A stretch of DNA of 64,000 bases, from NCBI RefSeq assembly GCF_002843355.2, contig NZ_PJAI02000014.1:45183-109182 (forward strand), given 5' to 3'. The DNA is from Colwellia echini. Its GTDB lineage: Bacteria; Pseudomonadota; Gammaproteobacteria; Enterobacterales; Alteromonadaceae. Shown piece by piece: positions 47,673 through 56,602 of this stretch (positions within the stretch are counted from its first letter, which is position 1; each line of letters starts with the position of its first letter). A model generated the notes under the pieces. It did not search any database, was not told the origin of the DNA, and saw nothing but the letters and a program-made list of their open reading frames with translations. Made by a program: the position numbers and the translations under genes.

Positions 47673-47831
47673 ATGACTAAATCAAATGTTTTAGCAAATA
47701 TAGCCTTAGGACTAATTATTCTGCTAATTAGCTACACCACAATATTATTTATTGAACAAAAAAACGAGTCCACAGCACAAACAAATCAAGTAGTAATACC
47801 TACTGATTTGAAGTTAATCCAACTTACATAA
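47673..47831 (+). CDS. Small single-pass membrane protein (52 aa)
   Basis: A 52-codon frame beginning MTKSNVLANIALGLIILLIS, with a transmembrane helix at about residues 8-28 and a polar tail (EQKNESTAQTNQ). It is not in databases that I can recall. It lies between two glucan-locus lipoprotein genes in the same orientation. The Shine-Dalgarno is weak. It may be a real small protein or chance; the intact hydrophobic helix and codon pattern favour a real gene. Confidence 0.5.
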   Translation: MTKSNVLANIALGLIILLISYTTILFIEQKNESTAQTNQVVIPTDLKLIQLT

Positions 47832-47917
47832 TATTGATGAAAATACATGGAACCAAGATCCATGATGATAATAATTAAAAATATATTTCAATAATAATAA
47901 ATATGAGACACAACAAG

Positions 47918-50900
47918 ATGAAATACGTTAATACGATACAAAACATATTTAGTGCCACCAAAAAAAGATCCTTAATAGCAATACTACTCACATCGCTATC
48001 AGCTTGTGGTGGTGAAGAAACTACAGCTCCTATATTGAATAGCGATATAGATAATGACACCATTGTTGAGATAAATGATGCCGATAACGATGGTGTTGTT
48101 GACGCTATAGATATCTGCCCTAATACCCCAGAAAACGCGACAGTCGATAGTACTGGTTGTATTATCAATGAGATAAATGATGCCGATAACGATGGTGTTG
48201 TTGATGCTATAGATATCTGCCCTAATACTCCAGAAAACGCGACAGTCGATAGTACTGGTTGTATTATCAATGAGATAAATGATGCCGATAACGATGGTGT
48301 TGTTGATGCTATAGATATCTGCCCTAATACTCCAGAAAACGCGACAGTCGATAGTACTGGTTGTATTATCAATGAGATAAATGATGCCGATAACGATGGT
48401 GTTGTTGATACTATAGATATCTGCCCTAATACTGTGGCAGGCAAATCAGTAGATGAAACAGGTTGTGAAATAATTTTTCAATCGAATGGTGTCACCATTC
48501 AGGCAGAAGATTACATCAACTATCACGACACTTCACCTACCAATGAAGGTGGTGCGGGTGATAGAAATGATGAAGTTGATATCGAAGCTACCTCCGATGC
48601 AGGTGGCGGTTTTAACATTGGTTATACCAATGCAACAGAATGGTTAGAATATTCAATAACATTAGAAACAGGTGCTTATACGATAAATACCCGAGTAGCG
48701 TCAGACTCTGGTGGCGGTCAATATACTTTATCGATAAATGGAAAGACTATTGGTAGTGATACTGTTAGTAGCACCGGCGGTTGGCAAACTTTTGTTACAC
48801 AGAACGTCAGCTCATTTACTGTAGATAGCGGTACACATACCTTACGTATTGATATTAATTCGGGTTCATTTAACTTTAATTGGTTACAAGTTGTCAGCAT
48901 TATTGATGATGATAATGATGGTATTGCCAACCAGTCAGATAGCTGCCCAGCAACGCCTGAAGGTACTTTAGTCAATGCTATTGGCTGTGAAATTATCTCG
49001 GTGAATACTGAAGTATCTTTTGCTAACGAACGTTTAGTTGGAGGCGCAAACTCTGCGGATCCTGGCTTTAGCTTATATGTATTTGATAATGATTTACCTA
49101 CCCCAAATTCAAGTGCCTGTAACGATGAATGTGCAACCAACTGGCCTCCTGTATTAGTTGAAGACGCGGAAGCATCAGGTGTAAATGGTTTAAGCACCAT
49201 AACGAGAAACGATGGTAGCTTACAAGCAGCCCATAATGGGCGCCCTTTATATTTCTACGCTCAAGACAACGCCGCTGGTGATATTAATGGTGAAGCCCTT
49301 GGTCAGGTTTGGTGGTTAGTCCCTTACGGCGTGTTAGGAGATGTAACCTCGCTTTATAATGCCGCAACGGAACTAGAACCCGATACACAAGTAGAAACTG
49401 AAGACGCGTTAATTACTCGTTTTTCAGATCGCCCGCGTACACGTCATGCAAAAGAAGACCAATTTCAAAGTTACGATCACTACATCAAATTTTATTTCGA
49501 GGATCGTTCTAGCAATATCGAAATTATTGATTACGTGGCTAAAGGTGGCGATACCATTGAAATGAATGTACGTACTATATTCCCTTTAAGTGATTTAGAA
49601 GCAGAAAATCGTTGGTGGTACCAAGGATTTAACACTGTTGCTCAATATGCTAGTAATGGCATTATGGACTTCATGGGAACTGAGGTGATAGATGGTGTCA
49701 CCTATTACAACTATCAAAAAATTGGTAATCAAAATACTCGCCTAGGTCGCGAAATTCGCATTGGCGATGAAATGGAATTTGAGATCAGTCAATTTAGTGC
49801 TCCGGGTATACCGCGCGGTCAAACAAACTACTACGGTACAACCTTTCTATATATTGTGGGCGAAGGCATAGTGCCATGGTATACAGAAATCTCTGGGCCG
49901 TTTCCAGAAGACAGTGCAAAAATACCTGAAGAGTATTGGCTAGGTGGTAACACCAGCATGCATTATCAATATACCGATGAGCCTGATAACCATTTCATGC
50001 AAATGGCCACTAACCTGAGTTACGACAACGGTCAGACTTTCCTTTTAGGTCGTCGTGTGCACCACTCGTCTTTTGTTGATGGTACGCATGATGAAGATGC
50101 CGACAATGGTGTTTTTGAAGACAATGTCGGTTTATCGGGTCCGCGTTATGTCAACGAAAGTTGTGTTGATTGTCATGCACGAAATGGTAGTGCTCCCGTT
50201 GCTGAAAATGGTGAACTGCTCGACCGCTGGGTATTTAAAGTAGGTGATGCAGACGGCAACCCTGATCCGGCTATAGGTCGTGTTTTACAACCAAATGGTA
50301 GTGGTAGTGAAGGAAATGTCACGATTGCTTCTTGGATTGAATTAAGCAATGGTTTACGTCGACCTAACTATCAATTTAGTGGCGCTACGCCAGCAACATT
50401 CTCTGCGCGAATTGCGCCAAGATTAGTTGGTTTAGGTTTACTTGAAGCCATTCCTGAAGTTGACATTATTGCCTTAGCAGATCCTACAGATGCTGATGGT
50501 AATGGCATTTCAGGTGTTGCCAACAAAAATATCGACCCAGAAAATAGCGAATTAACACGCTTAGGTCGTTTTGGTTGGAAAGCGGGTACGTCAAGTGTTC
50601 GTCATCAAGTCGCTGGCGCGTTAAATACTGATATTGGTGTACGTACCTCAGTATTGCCTGATCTAGATTGTGGCTCTGAGCAAGCTAATTGTGGCGGTGC
50701 TAGTCCAATCATGCCGGAAAAAAATCTTAATGACTTAGTAAAATACATTTCTACATTAGGTGTACGACCACAACGTGTATGGAAGTCTGGTGTTGAAGAT
50801 ACTCAAGTACTAGCAGGCTCGGCTAAGTTTGAAGAAATTGGCTGTGTTGATTGTCATACTAAAACCTTTCAAACCAGTGAATTTCATCCATTGGCAGAAG

Positions 50901-51250
50901 TACGTAATCAAACCATACATCCATATACTGATATGTTACTACATGACATGGGACCAGGGCTTGCTGATAATTTAGGTGAAGGTTTAGCCAATGGTAGTGA
51001 ATGGCGTACCACTCCTTTATGGGGACTAGGTTTATCTGCTTGTGTAACCGGTGGTGTAACTAATCCAACCGGTGCTGAGGGTGACGAAATTTGTACTCCG
51101 CACCATGCATACTTACATGACGGTCGTGCTAGAAGCATAGAAGAAGCTATTTTATGGCATGGTGGTGAATCAGAAAATTCTACCAACTTGTATAAAGCCC
51201 TTTCTGATTCAGATAAAACGGCATTACTTAGCTTTTTAAAATCGCTATAA
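47918..51250 (+). CDS. Modular lipoprotein: TSP3 repeats, CBM6, secreted repeat and di-haem oxidoreductase (DUF1111-type)
   Basis: A ~1110-residue surface lipoprotein (lipobox LTSLSACG). In order: four almost identical 34-residue calcium-binding TSP3-type repeats with DADNDGVVDAIDICPNT; a CBM6 module (QAEDY, TNATEWLEYSI, WQTF, FNFNWLQV); a fifth TSP3 unit; a COG4315-like secreted repeat (LYVFDNDLP, GRPLYFYAQD, WWLVPYG); and a di-haem peroxidase-like module of ~600 residues with CVDCHARNG and CVDCHTKTF plus LHDGRARSIEEAILWHGGE. The last is typical of DUF1111 'thiol oxidoreductase' proteins. It probably binds a glucan and carries out or supplies redox chemistry. An ATG at 47903 is also possible. 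A GH16 gene follows. Confidence 0.87.
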   Translation: MKYVNTIQNIFSATKKRSLIAILLTSLSACGGEETTAPILNSDIDNDTIVEINDADNDGVVDAIDICPNTPENATVDSTGCIINEINDADNDGVVDAIDICPNTPENATVDSTGCIINEINDADNDGVVDAIDICPNTPENATVDSTGCIINEINDADNDGVVDTIDICPNTVAGKSVDETGCEIIFQSNGVTIQAEDYINYHDTSPTNEGGAGDRNDEVDIEATSDAGGGFNIGYTNATEWLEYSITLETGAYTINTRVASDSGGGQYTLSINGKTIGSDTVSSTGGWQTFVTQNVSSFTVDSGTHTLRIDINSGSFNFNWLQVVSIIDDDNDGIANQSDSCPATPEGTLVNAIGCEIISVNTEVSFANERLVGGANSADPGFSLYVFDNDLPTPNSSACNDECATNWPPVLVEDAEASGVNGLSTITRNDGSLQAAHNGRPLYFYAQDNAAGDINGEALGQVWWLVPYGVLGDVTSLYNAATELEPDTQVETEDALITRFSDRPRTRHAKEDQFQSYDHYIKFYFEDRSSNIEIIDYVAKGGDTIEMNVRTIFPLSDLEAENRWWYQGFNTVAQYASNGIMDFMGTEVIDGVTYYNYQKIGNQNTRLGREIRIGDEMEFEISQFSAPGIPRGQTNYYGTTFLYIVGEGIVPWYTEISGPFPEDSAKIPEEYWLGGNTSMHYQYTDEPDNHFMQMATNLSYDNGQTFLLGRRVHHSSFVDGTHDEDADNGVFEDNVGLSGPRYVNESCVDCHARNGSAPVAENGELLDRWVFKVGDADGNPDPAIGRVLQPNGSGSEGNVTIASWIELSNGLRRPNYQFSGATPATFSARIAPRLVGLGLLEAIPEVDIIALADPTDADGNGISGVANKNIDPENSELTRLGRFGWKAGTSSVRHQVAGALNTDIGVRTSVLPDLDCGSEQANCGGASPIMPEKNLNDLVKYISTLGVRPQRVWKSGVEDTQVLAGSAKFEEIGCVDCHTKTFQTSEFHPLAEVRNQTIHPYTDMLLHDMGPGLADNLGEGLANGSEWRTTPLWGLGLSACVTGGVTNPTGAEGDEICTPHHAYLHDGRARSIEEAILWHGGESENSTNLYKALSDSDKTALLSFLKSL
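48065..48472 (+). repeat. 102-bp tandem repeat x4 inside the TSP3 region
   Basis: ATAAATGATGCCGATAACGA recurs at 48071, 48173, 48275 and 48377, exactly 102 bp apart. The first three units are nearly identical at DNA level (C/T changes only), while the fourth diverges after CTGCCCTAATACT. Each unit encodes one 34-residue TSP3-type calcium-binding repeat, so copy number can vary without a frameshift. Confidence 0.93.
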
Positions 51251-51592
51251 ACACGCTTTTATTTAAAACGATTATTAACCGCTAGCAAGTTAATAATCGT
51301 AATTAAAATATTTTATACCCGTTACCATTCAAAGTGCTCGATTTCAGTGGGAATTTAAATGACTTTAGGCAAGGAGAAGAATTCAAACATAGTCCTTCTA
51401 TATTTTTGTTCTTTCAACGACGCATAAAGTTATTTAAAACCCATCAACGAAGTGCTTGAGCAATATCACGTCATCGTTGCTGTGATTTATAAGGGATAAC
51501 CATTATTACATCACAGCGCCTTGAATTGAAATCGCTCAAGCTCTCTGAAACATGCATCTTGAATGGTAACGGGTATAGAGATAGGTATTAAC
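51251..51592. other. Intergenic region filled by a MITE-like element
   Basis: The gap between the di-haem protein gene and the GH16 gene is almost entirely the family 1 element at 51314-51577. The GH16 start codon lies 16 bp after the element, so the element must contribute its leader or promoter region. Confidence 0.65.
51314..51577. mobile_element. MITE-like element, family 1, copy 2
   Basis: Starts TATACCCGTTACCATTCAA and ends with the exact complement TTGAATGGTAACGGGTATA, a 19 bp perfect terminal inverted repeat. About 264 bp, non-coding. The interior contains further inverted sequence (GAAGTGCTTGAGCAATATCA against ATTGAAATCGCTCAAG). Its right end lies just before the GH16 start codon. 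Confidence 0.88.
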
Positions 51593-53212
51593 ATGAAAAA
51601 AACAAATAAACTGACACTCAAGCTCAAACTTATTTCAATAATAAGCCAAAAGATCAACCGTAAAGTTGGGTTATTACTTTGTCTATCAAGCTTAGTTGCT
51701 ACCGCCCCTGCTTTTGCAGGTTGGGAAGTTAACTTTATTGACAAATTTGAAGGTACCGGTGTTGATTGGAACAACTGGACGGCACAAACAGATGCCAACT
51801 TTAATAACGAAGTACAATGTTATACCGACGATGATAGCTCGGAAAATAAAAACTTTGATGTGTCTTCAGGTACCTTAAAAATTATTGCCAGAAAGCAGCA
51901 AGTGAGTTGTACGGGGTTAAATAATCAATCTAGAAATTGGACCTCTGGTCGAATCAATGGCAAAGACAAACGTGAATTTCTTTACGGGCGTATTGAAGCT
52001 CGTATTCGTTTTCATAATTTAGAAGGTGGTACGTGGCCGGCTTTTTGGATGTTAGAGAATCGTATCGCCGAAAGCCCAAGAAAAAATGATAATGATGTCG
52101 CCAATTGGCCAAACCCAGGTGCAGGTGAAATTGATGTATGGGAATGGTTTTCCAATAGGCCTTCTTCCTACATCACCAATTTTTTTAACACCGGTAGTGG
52201 TTGCGGTAATGAATTATGGTTTAGTTATCCTAATGGCGCCAATGACGTACTTGCTTGGCACGACTATGCTATTGAATGGAGTGAAAATAACATTTCATTT
52301 TACATGGATGATACCTTGGTTTCTTCAAACAATGTGTCCGATTGTCCACAATATAAAGAGCCAATGTTTGTCCTCTTAAATGTTGCGATTGGCGGCGCTT
52401 TAGGTGGAAATATTGACCCTAACCTTGACCAAGCTACAATGGAAGTTGACTATTTAGCCCACTGTACCGCAACCAATCAGAACAATAATACCCGTTGTAA
52501 TGAAGATACCCCAACCGTCTATGCAGACGATGATAATGATGGTATTGCTAATGATATTGATGAATGCCCAAACAGTGCAGTAGGTGAGGTAATTGATACA
52601 AATGGTTGCCCAAATGATGATACTAATGGTTGTCCAAATGACCCTACGGTTGATTGTATGCATATCGATGGCGATAACGATAATGATGGGGTTACAGATA
52701 GTATTGATGAATGTCCCAATACTCCTGTAGGTACAACTGTTGACCAAGTCGGCTGTCCAGTTGTCGACGAGGATAATATTGCGCCAACGGTTACTTTATC
52801 GATTCAGCAAAATAATGTAGCGGTTTCCGTCATCGATATTAATGATGGATTAGTCGTAATCACCGCTGTCGCATCAGACAGTAATATTGGCGACATGCTT
52901 AGTTATTCTTGGATTATGGGAGGAGCTATTACTTCACCTGAAATTAATGATGGCAGTATTAGTTTTGATCCCGCATCAATGGTACTTGGCAGCTCACACA
53001 TAATTAATATTACCGTTAGCGATAACGGTAGCCCATCACTTTCAACAACTGACGAAATTGAATTTACCGTGAACGGCAATCAAGATTCAACACCCACCAT
53101 AACTACAGAAGTTGAGAGCAGTTCAGATAGTAGTGGCGGTTCATTTAATGATTTACTCCTACTCCTTTCATTTATCTATTGTCGTAAGTACTTTAATAGA
53201 TTGAAAAGATGA
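51593..53212 (+). CDS. Secreted GH16 beta-glucanase (laminarinase-type) with TSP3 repeats and GlyGly-CTERM-like tail
   Basis: GH16 enzymes of this type cleave beta-1,3- or mixed-linkage glucans. The catalytic motif is GEIDVWEWF, the E-x-D-x-x-E nucleophile/acid pair. Flanking landmarks include LYGRIEARIRFH, TWPAFWML and WHDYAIEWSENNISFYMD. A signal peptide (residues 21-41) ends at AFAG. After the catalytic domain come TSP3-like calcium motifs (DDDNDGIANDIDECP, DNDNDGVTDSIDECP) and an Ig-like domain. The end, SSGGSFNDLLLLL followed by positively charged residues, resembles the GlyGly-CTERM rhombosortase signal. I start at ATG 51593; the earlier ATG 51563 lies inside a repeat element. Confidence 0.92.
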   Translation: MKKTNKLTLKLKLISIISQKINRKVGLLLCLSSLVATAPAFAGWEVNFIDKFEGTGVDWNNWTAQTDANFNNEVQCYTDDDSSENKNFDVSSGTLKIIARKQQVSCTGLNNQSRNWTSGRINGKDKREFLYGRIEARIRFHNLEGGTWPAFWMLENRIAESPRKNDNDVANWPNPGAGEIDVWEWFSNRPSSYITNFFNTGSGCGNELWFSYPNGANDVLAWHDYAIEWSENNISFYMDDTLVSSNNVSDCPQYKEPMFVLLNVAIGGALGGNIDPNLDQATMEVDYLAHCTATNQNNNTRCNEDTPTVYADDDNDGIANDIDECPNSAVGEVIDTNGCPNDDTNGCPNDPTVDCMHIDGDNDNDGVTDSIDECPNTPVGTTVDQVGCPVVDEDNIAPTVTLSIQQNNVAVSVIDINDGLVVITAVASDSNIGDMLSYSWIMGGAITSPEINDGSISFDPASMVLGSSHIINITVSDNGSPSLSTTDEIEFTVNGNQDSTPTITTEVESSSDSSGGSFNDLLLLLSFIYCRKYFNRLKR

Positions 53213-53259
53213 TAAGGATAGCATTGTATTTCGATATATTATTCAGCGAGTGAATCGGC

Positions 53260-53298
53260 ATAATGTATCGATTTAGTGATACCAAATCGATACATTAT
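53260..53298. terminator. 15-bp perfect hairpin between convergent GH16 and GlpD-like genes
   Basis: ATAATGTATCGATTT (53260-53274) is exactly complementary to AAATCGATACATTAT (53284-53298), with a 9 nt loop. It sits between two converging genes and could end both transcripts, but there is no long T tract. Confidence 0.6.
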
Positions 53299-53333
53299 AA
53301 TCAGTAGATCTTAAACTTCTACAATTCAGTTAT

Positions 53334-54704
53334 TTAAGCATCAATTTCATCAAGCGATATTTCAATAAAAGGCTCTAATGATAGATTTTCGGTACTTTTA
53401 TAGGTTATCCCGCCCTTACCTAAATATTGAAATACTTGCTGTGTTAAACGCTCTGCAGTTGCTCTGTAAACGGTAAGTTTACCGCCATACAAAACAAAAT
53501 ATCCGGGATAATCTGAAGGTTGAAGAATCTTAGTCTCTCGAGAAAGACTATTGGTATTTGTATCGCTATGCAACAGTGTTCTTACGCCTGCAAAAATGTC
53601 AACTATGCTGTTTCGCGTTATATTTTTATCAGGGAAGTAGAATTGCACAAAACGAAGTAAATAGTTAATTTCATCTTCTGAGGCGCAGCAACTGCTCGCG
53701 CCATCTGTTAATACCCGTTCGGTGGTACCTATTAGTGACTTTCCTTGCCAAGGTAATATAAATACCGCTCGGCCATCGTCAGGTGACTCACCATAATAAC
53801 AGGCGTCTGAAATTCGACAATCCAATACAATGTGAACACCTTGTACCAAATCAATCGCTAACATTTCTGCTGTTGGCCTTGGTTTAGGTACTGATGAAGG
53901 TGCTTGCTCTGATGTTATATCAGTTATTAATAAAGCGGATAACTGATTAACCCAAGGACCTGATGCATTAACTAAAGTTTTAGCATAAAAGGTTTGTATT
54001 GTTTCAGGACGATTAGTTTGAGTACTAGTTTGAGTATTAGTATTTTCATCGTCACTGTTATCAACGTCAGCAAAATCACTTTTAGACACATTCTTTTTCG
54101 CAACCGTGACTTTGTATTCGCCATTTAAAAAATCTATCGAGCGAACTTGTGCGTTAAAATTAAATTTTGCGCCTAATTGCTGAGCTGACTTTGCAATAGC
54201 TTTAGTTAACTGTTGATCATGCGTTTGCGAGTCTTGATAATAAAATACCGCTTTTAAATGATCTGTATTGAGGCCATCTAAAGTCTGCCAGTTTTCTTTA
54301 TTAATACTGCCAATACTACGCCCTAGCCAATCACCATCTAACAAGACATATAAACGCAAACCTAAATAGACCATTATTCGCGAGCGTTTAGATGTTTTAT
54401 AGATTGGTATATAAAAACGATTTACTTTAACTAAGCTAGGCGCATTTTTTAATAACAGGCGACGCTCTTTTAAGCATTCTCTAACCAGAGAAAAACTGAA
54501 GGTTTCTAAGTAACGTAAACCACCATGTATAAGTTTGGAGCTTTTGCTGGAGGTTTCTAAACCTACGTCAGCATTGCATTCAAATACTCTAGTACTTAAA
54601 CCATTAAGCGCAGCGGCTTGAGCAATGCCAGAGCCTTGCACGCCAGCACCTATAATAATAACGTCACAGTGATCATCTCGATGGAGATCTAAATCGGGTT
54701 TCAA
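53334..54704 (-). CDS. GlpD-like FAD-dependent glycerol-3-phosphate dehydrogenase, C-terminal domain missing
   Basis: GlpD oxidises sn-glycerol 3-phosphate to dihydroxyacetone phosphate and passes electrons to quinones. The FAD loop VIIIGAGVQGSGIAQAAALNG is at residues ~14-34, followed by SSKSSKLIHGGLRYLE, a family signature, and later LPWQGKSLIGTTE and YGGKLTVYRATAERL. The 456-residue protein ends soon after that last motif, whereas GlpD (501 residues) has a ~120-residue helical C-terminal domain there. An internal Thr/Asn/Gln-rich insertion lies at about 220-240. The start is a TTG (54702-54704) with no ATG nearby. The function may differ from true GlpD. Confidence 0.8.
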   Translation of the reverse strand: MKPDLDLHRDDHCDVIIIGAGVQGSGIAQAAALNGLSTRVFECNADVGLETSSKSSKLIHGGLRYLETFSFSLVRECLKERRLLLKNAPSLVKVNRFYIPIYKTSKRSRIMVYLGLRLYVLLDGDWLGRSIGSINKENWQTLDGLNTDHLKAVFYYQDSQTHDQQLTKAIAKSAQQLGAKFNFNAQVRSIDFLNGEYKVTVAKKNVSKSDFADVDNSDDENTNTQTSTQTNRPETIQTFYAKTLVNASGPWVNQLSALLITDITSEQAPSSVPKPRPTAEMLAIDLVQGVHIVLDCRISDACYYGESPDDGRAVFILPWQGKSLIGTTERVLTDGASSCCASEDEINYLLRFVQFYFPDKNITRNSIVDIFAGVRTLLHSDTNTNSLSRETKILQPSDYPGYFVLYGGKLTVYRATAERLTQQVFQYLGKGGITYKSTENLSLEPFIEISLDEIDA

Positions 54705-54894
54705 GCTTTATTCTCAAACTAAATTTAAGGAGGATAAATAAAGCTTTGCACAAATAATTAATTTAGCCACTTACTAATTTAATAAGTAGATGGCTATTTA
54801 GTACTAACTATTTAGTATTAAAATAGTTAGTTAAATTTAGCTCAATTCAAAAAATGAATTTGTAGTAAACAATACATACCCCATTAGCTTTAGG

Positions 54895-55257
54895 TTATTC
54901 CCCCTTGCTCACACTATTTTTCACATGAGTAGAGGTTTTAGAATCATTACTAGGACTACTAATTATCGCACTACTACCACTTTTAGTCGTTACTACTGCT
55001 TCAGTCTTAGCATAGATAATAGGCTCATTTCTCACACACATTAATGACTCACTAAACAACTGACAGCTGCCTTTGAACAAATCACCGGCACCGTTAGTAT
55101 ATGAGCATTGTTCAGCTTTAGCTTTAGTTTCACATGCCTGCCAAGGCGCACTATGTGTATGTGAATCATGCGCGCTTACCGTAAATAGGCTTGATAGTAA
55201 AAATAGGCTGATCACTGCTAATTGTTTATGAATAACTATTTTTTTATAAATGATCAT
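54895..55257 (-). CDS. Small secreted cysteine-containing protein paired with YHYH lipoprotein
   Basis: A 120-residue protein I do not recognise. A signal peptide is likely (residues 13-29, cleaved after VSA), followed by a short His-rich segment HDSHTHSAPWQ and four cysteines in ACETKAKAEQCSYTNG and GSCQLFSESLMC. The C-terminus is low-complexity Ser/Thr. Its ATG overlaps the stop codon of the YHYH-protein gene (ATGA), indicating translational coupling and a shared function. The histidines and cysteines suggest metal or redox involvement; that is inference. Confidence 0.7.
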   Translation of the reverse strand: MIIYKKIVIHKQLAVISLFLLSSLFTVSAHDSHTHSAPWQACETKAKAEQCSYTNGAGDLFKGSCQLFSESLMCVRNEPIIYAKTEAVVTTKSGSSAIISSPSNDSKTSTHVKNSVSKGE

Positions 55258-56267
55258 TGTGCAGTCTCACCAGCAAAACAGCCAATAAAAAGGTTTTCAC
55301 CTGGGCCTGCTGAATGATAATGATAACCTCGAGTATCATCAGTATGACCTCTACAAGTATCTAAGTCTGATTCTTCCTCACCATTTTCATTTAACATAGT
55401 GTGAATAGCATAACCGTCCATCGCATAACCAAATGCGCCGCCATGTCCATCAACTTCAAACGCAACAGCAGGACAAGTTCCTTCACCATGATTAGCGCCG
55501 TGATAATGGTAACCTGCAAACGGGTTAACATGACCAACACAATCATCAAATGCTGCAATAGTATAAGCACTTAAAATAGCTTCAGTAGGCGCTGCTGCAT
55601 CTAATGTTACACCGTTAAAAGCCACACCAACGCTACCTCGGTCAACCGATCCTATGCTTGATCGCGGTACAGGTTGTGTAGGTATCAAGTAAGTTGAAGA
55701 AATACCCTCACCGCTGCTGCCACTGTAATAGCTAATTTCACATTGTACGCAGTAGTTATTATATTGAGCATCAACATCAGGCCTTGCTGCGGCCTCACAG
55801 GCTGTTTGTGTATCGGTAATGTTAACTTCACCTGTATCCTTGTTATACAGACTCCAGCTACTGTCACCATAGAAAAGATCTAAATTGCGAATAAACTCAC
55901 CGGTTAAATCATATAACACACCATCATCAAACCATTTACCTGAATTTTCAGCAGTTGTAGACGTAGTTTGTGGACAAAATGGACCAAGCTCTGTTCGGTC
56001 TGATGGAAAACCACTTATCGTCACTTGATAACAAGTAGATGTTGCACCATTAGATAAAGTACATGCCACTTCAGTTACCGAGCCTGAAGTACCTAAATCA
56101 AACTTAGTGCTATCAACTTCATAACTATTTGACTCAGCAGCGTTTGATACTTCTCCAGTGTCTGTACTTAATTCGGTTTCCAATGTAGGGGTTAAAACGC
56201 CGTCATTACACCCAACGAGGAGTATCAAAGTTAAAGCAGGCAAACTGTAGGTTATTACTTTTTTCAT
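55254..56267 (-). CDS. YHYH-domain lipoprotein
   Basis: YHYH proteins are secreted proteins of unknown function named after a Tyr-His-Tyr-His motif. The signal peptide ends with the lipobox LILLVGC. The two signature motifs are FAGYHYHGANHGEGTCPAV and DTRGYHYHSAGPGENLFIGC. About ten cysteines are spread through the mature part. The motif spacing suggests a histidine-rich metal site, perhaps copper or calcium. It is translationally coupled to the small protein downstream. Nothing nearby identifies the substrate or role. Confidence 0.85.
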   Translation of the reverse strand: MKKVITYSLPALTLILLVGCNDGVLTPTLETELSTDTGEVSNAAESNSYEVDSTKFDLGTSGSVTEVACTLSNGATSTCYQVTISGFPSDRTELGPFCPQTTSTTAENSGKWFDDGVLYDLTGEFIRNLDLFYGDSSWSLYNKDTGEVNITDTQTACEAAARPDVDAQYNNYCVQCEISYYSGSSGEGISSTYLIPTQPVPRSSIGSVDRGSVGVAFNGVTLDAAAPTEAILSAYTIAAFDDCVGHVNPFAGYHYHGANHGEGTCPAVAFEVDGHGGAFGYAMDGYAIHTMLNENGEEESDLDTCRGHTDDTRGYHYHSAGPGENLFIGCFAGETAQ

Positions 56268-56349
56268 AAATAATTCTCTATCTAAACATTTAGATTTAAT
56301 AATTTAAATAACTGTAATAAATAAATGTGCAAAAAATATGGAAAAATTA

Positions 56350-56602
56350 AGAAATAAATAATGATCTAAATCAAATATCACAAGCTTCTGTACTTGTTGA
56401 ACAAGCCAGTAATATATCAATGAGCGTTGCTACTGCTGTTGAGCAACAATCGGTAACCACCCAAGATATAGCAAGAAGCGCAGAAACATTAAGAGATACG
56501 GTGATTTCTGATAAAGATAAAGTTGAAGCACTAGCGCAAGAAGCTAATGCGGTAAGTAAAGCCTCTACTTCTATGGCTCAAAGTATTGCGCACTTCAAAT
56601 AG
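56350..56602 (+). pseudogene. Remnant of a methyl-accepting chemotaxis protein (C-terminal end)
   Basis: The frame reads EINNDLNQISQASVLVEQAS, continues through SMSVATAVEQQSVTTQDIAR and ends AQSIAHFK. This is the C-terminal signalling helix of a chemoreceptor. The frame is closed at about 56349, so at least 90% of the gene is missing. The next gene overlaps its last bases. Confidence 0.75.

Noticed and set aside
47875..48444. 189-codon minus-strand frame with perfect internal repeats
   Set aside because: It is the antisense shadow of the 102-bp TSP3 repeats; its periodicity only reflects the real plus-strand gene.
48065..48472. Tandem repeats considered as a CRISPR array
   Set aside because: Units are contiguous with no variable spacers and are translated as calcium-binding modules.
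51563..51592. Upstream ATG as start of the GH16 glucanase
   Set aside because: It lies inside the right inverted repeat of a MITE; the ATG at 51593 is followed directly by the signal peptide.
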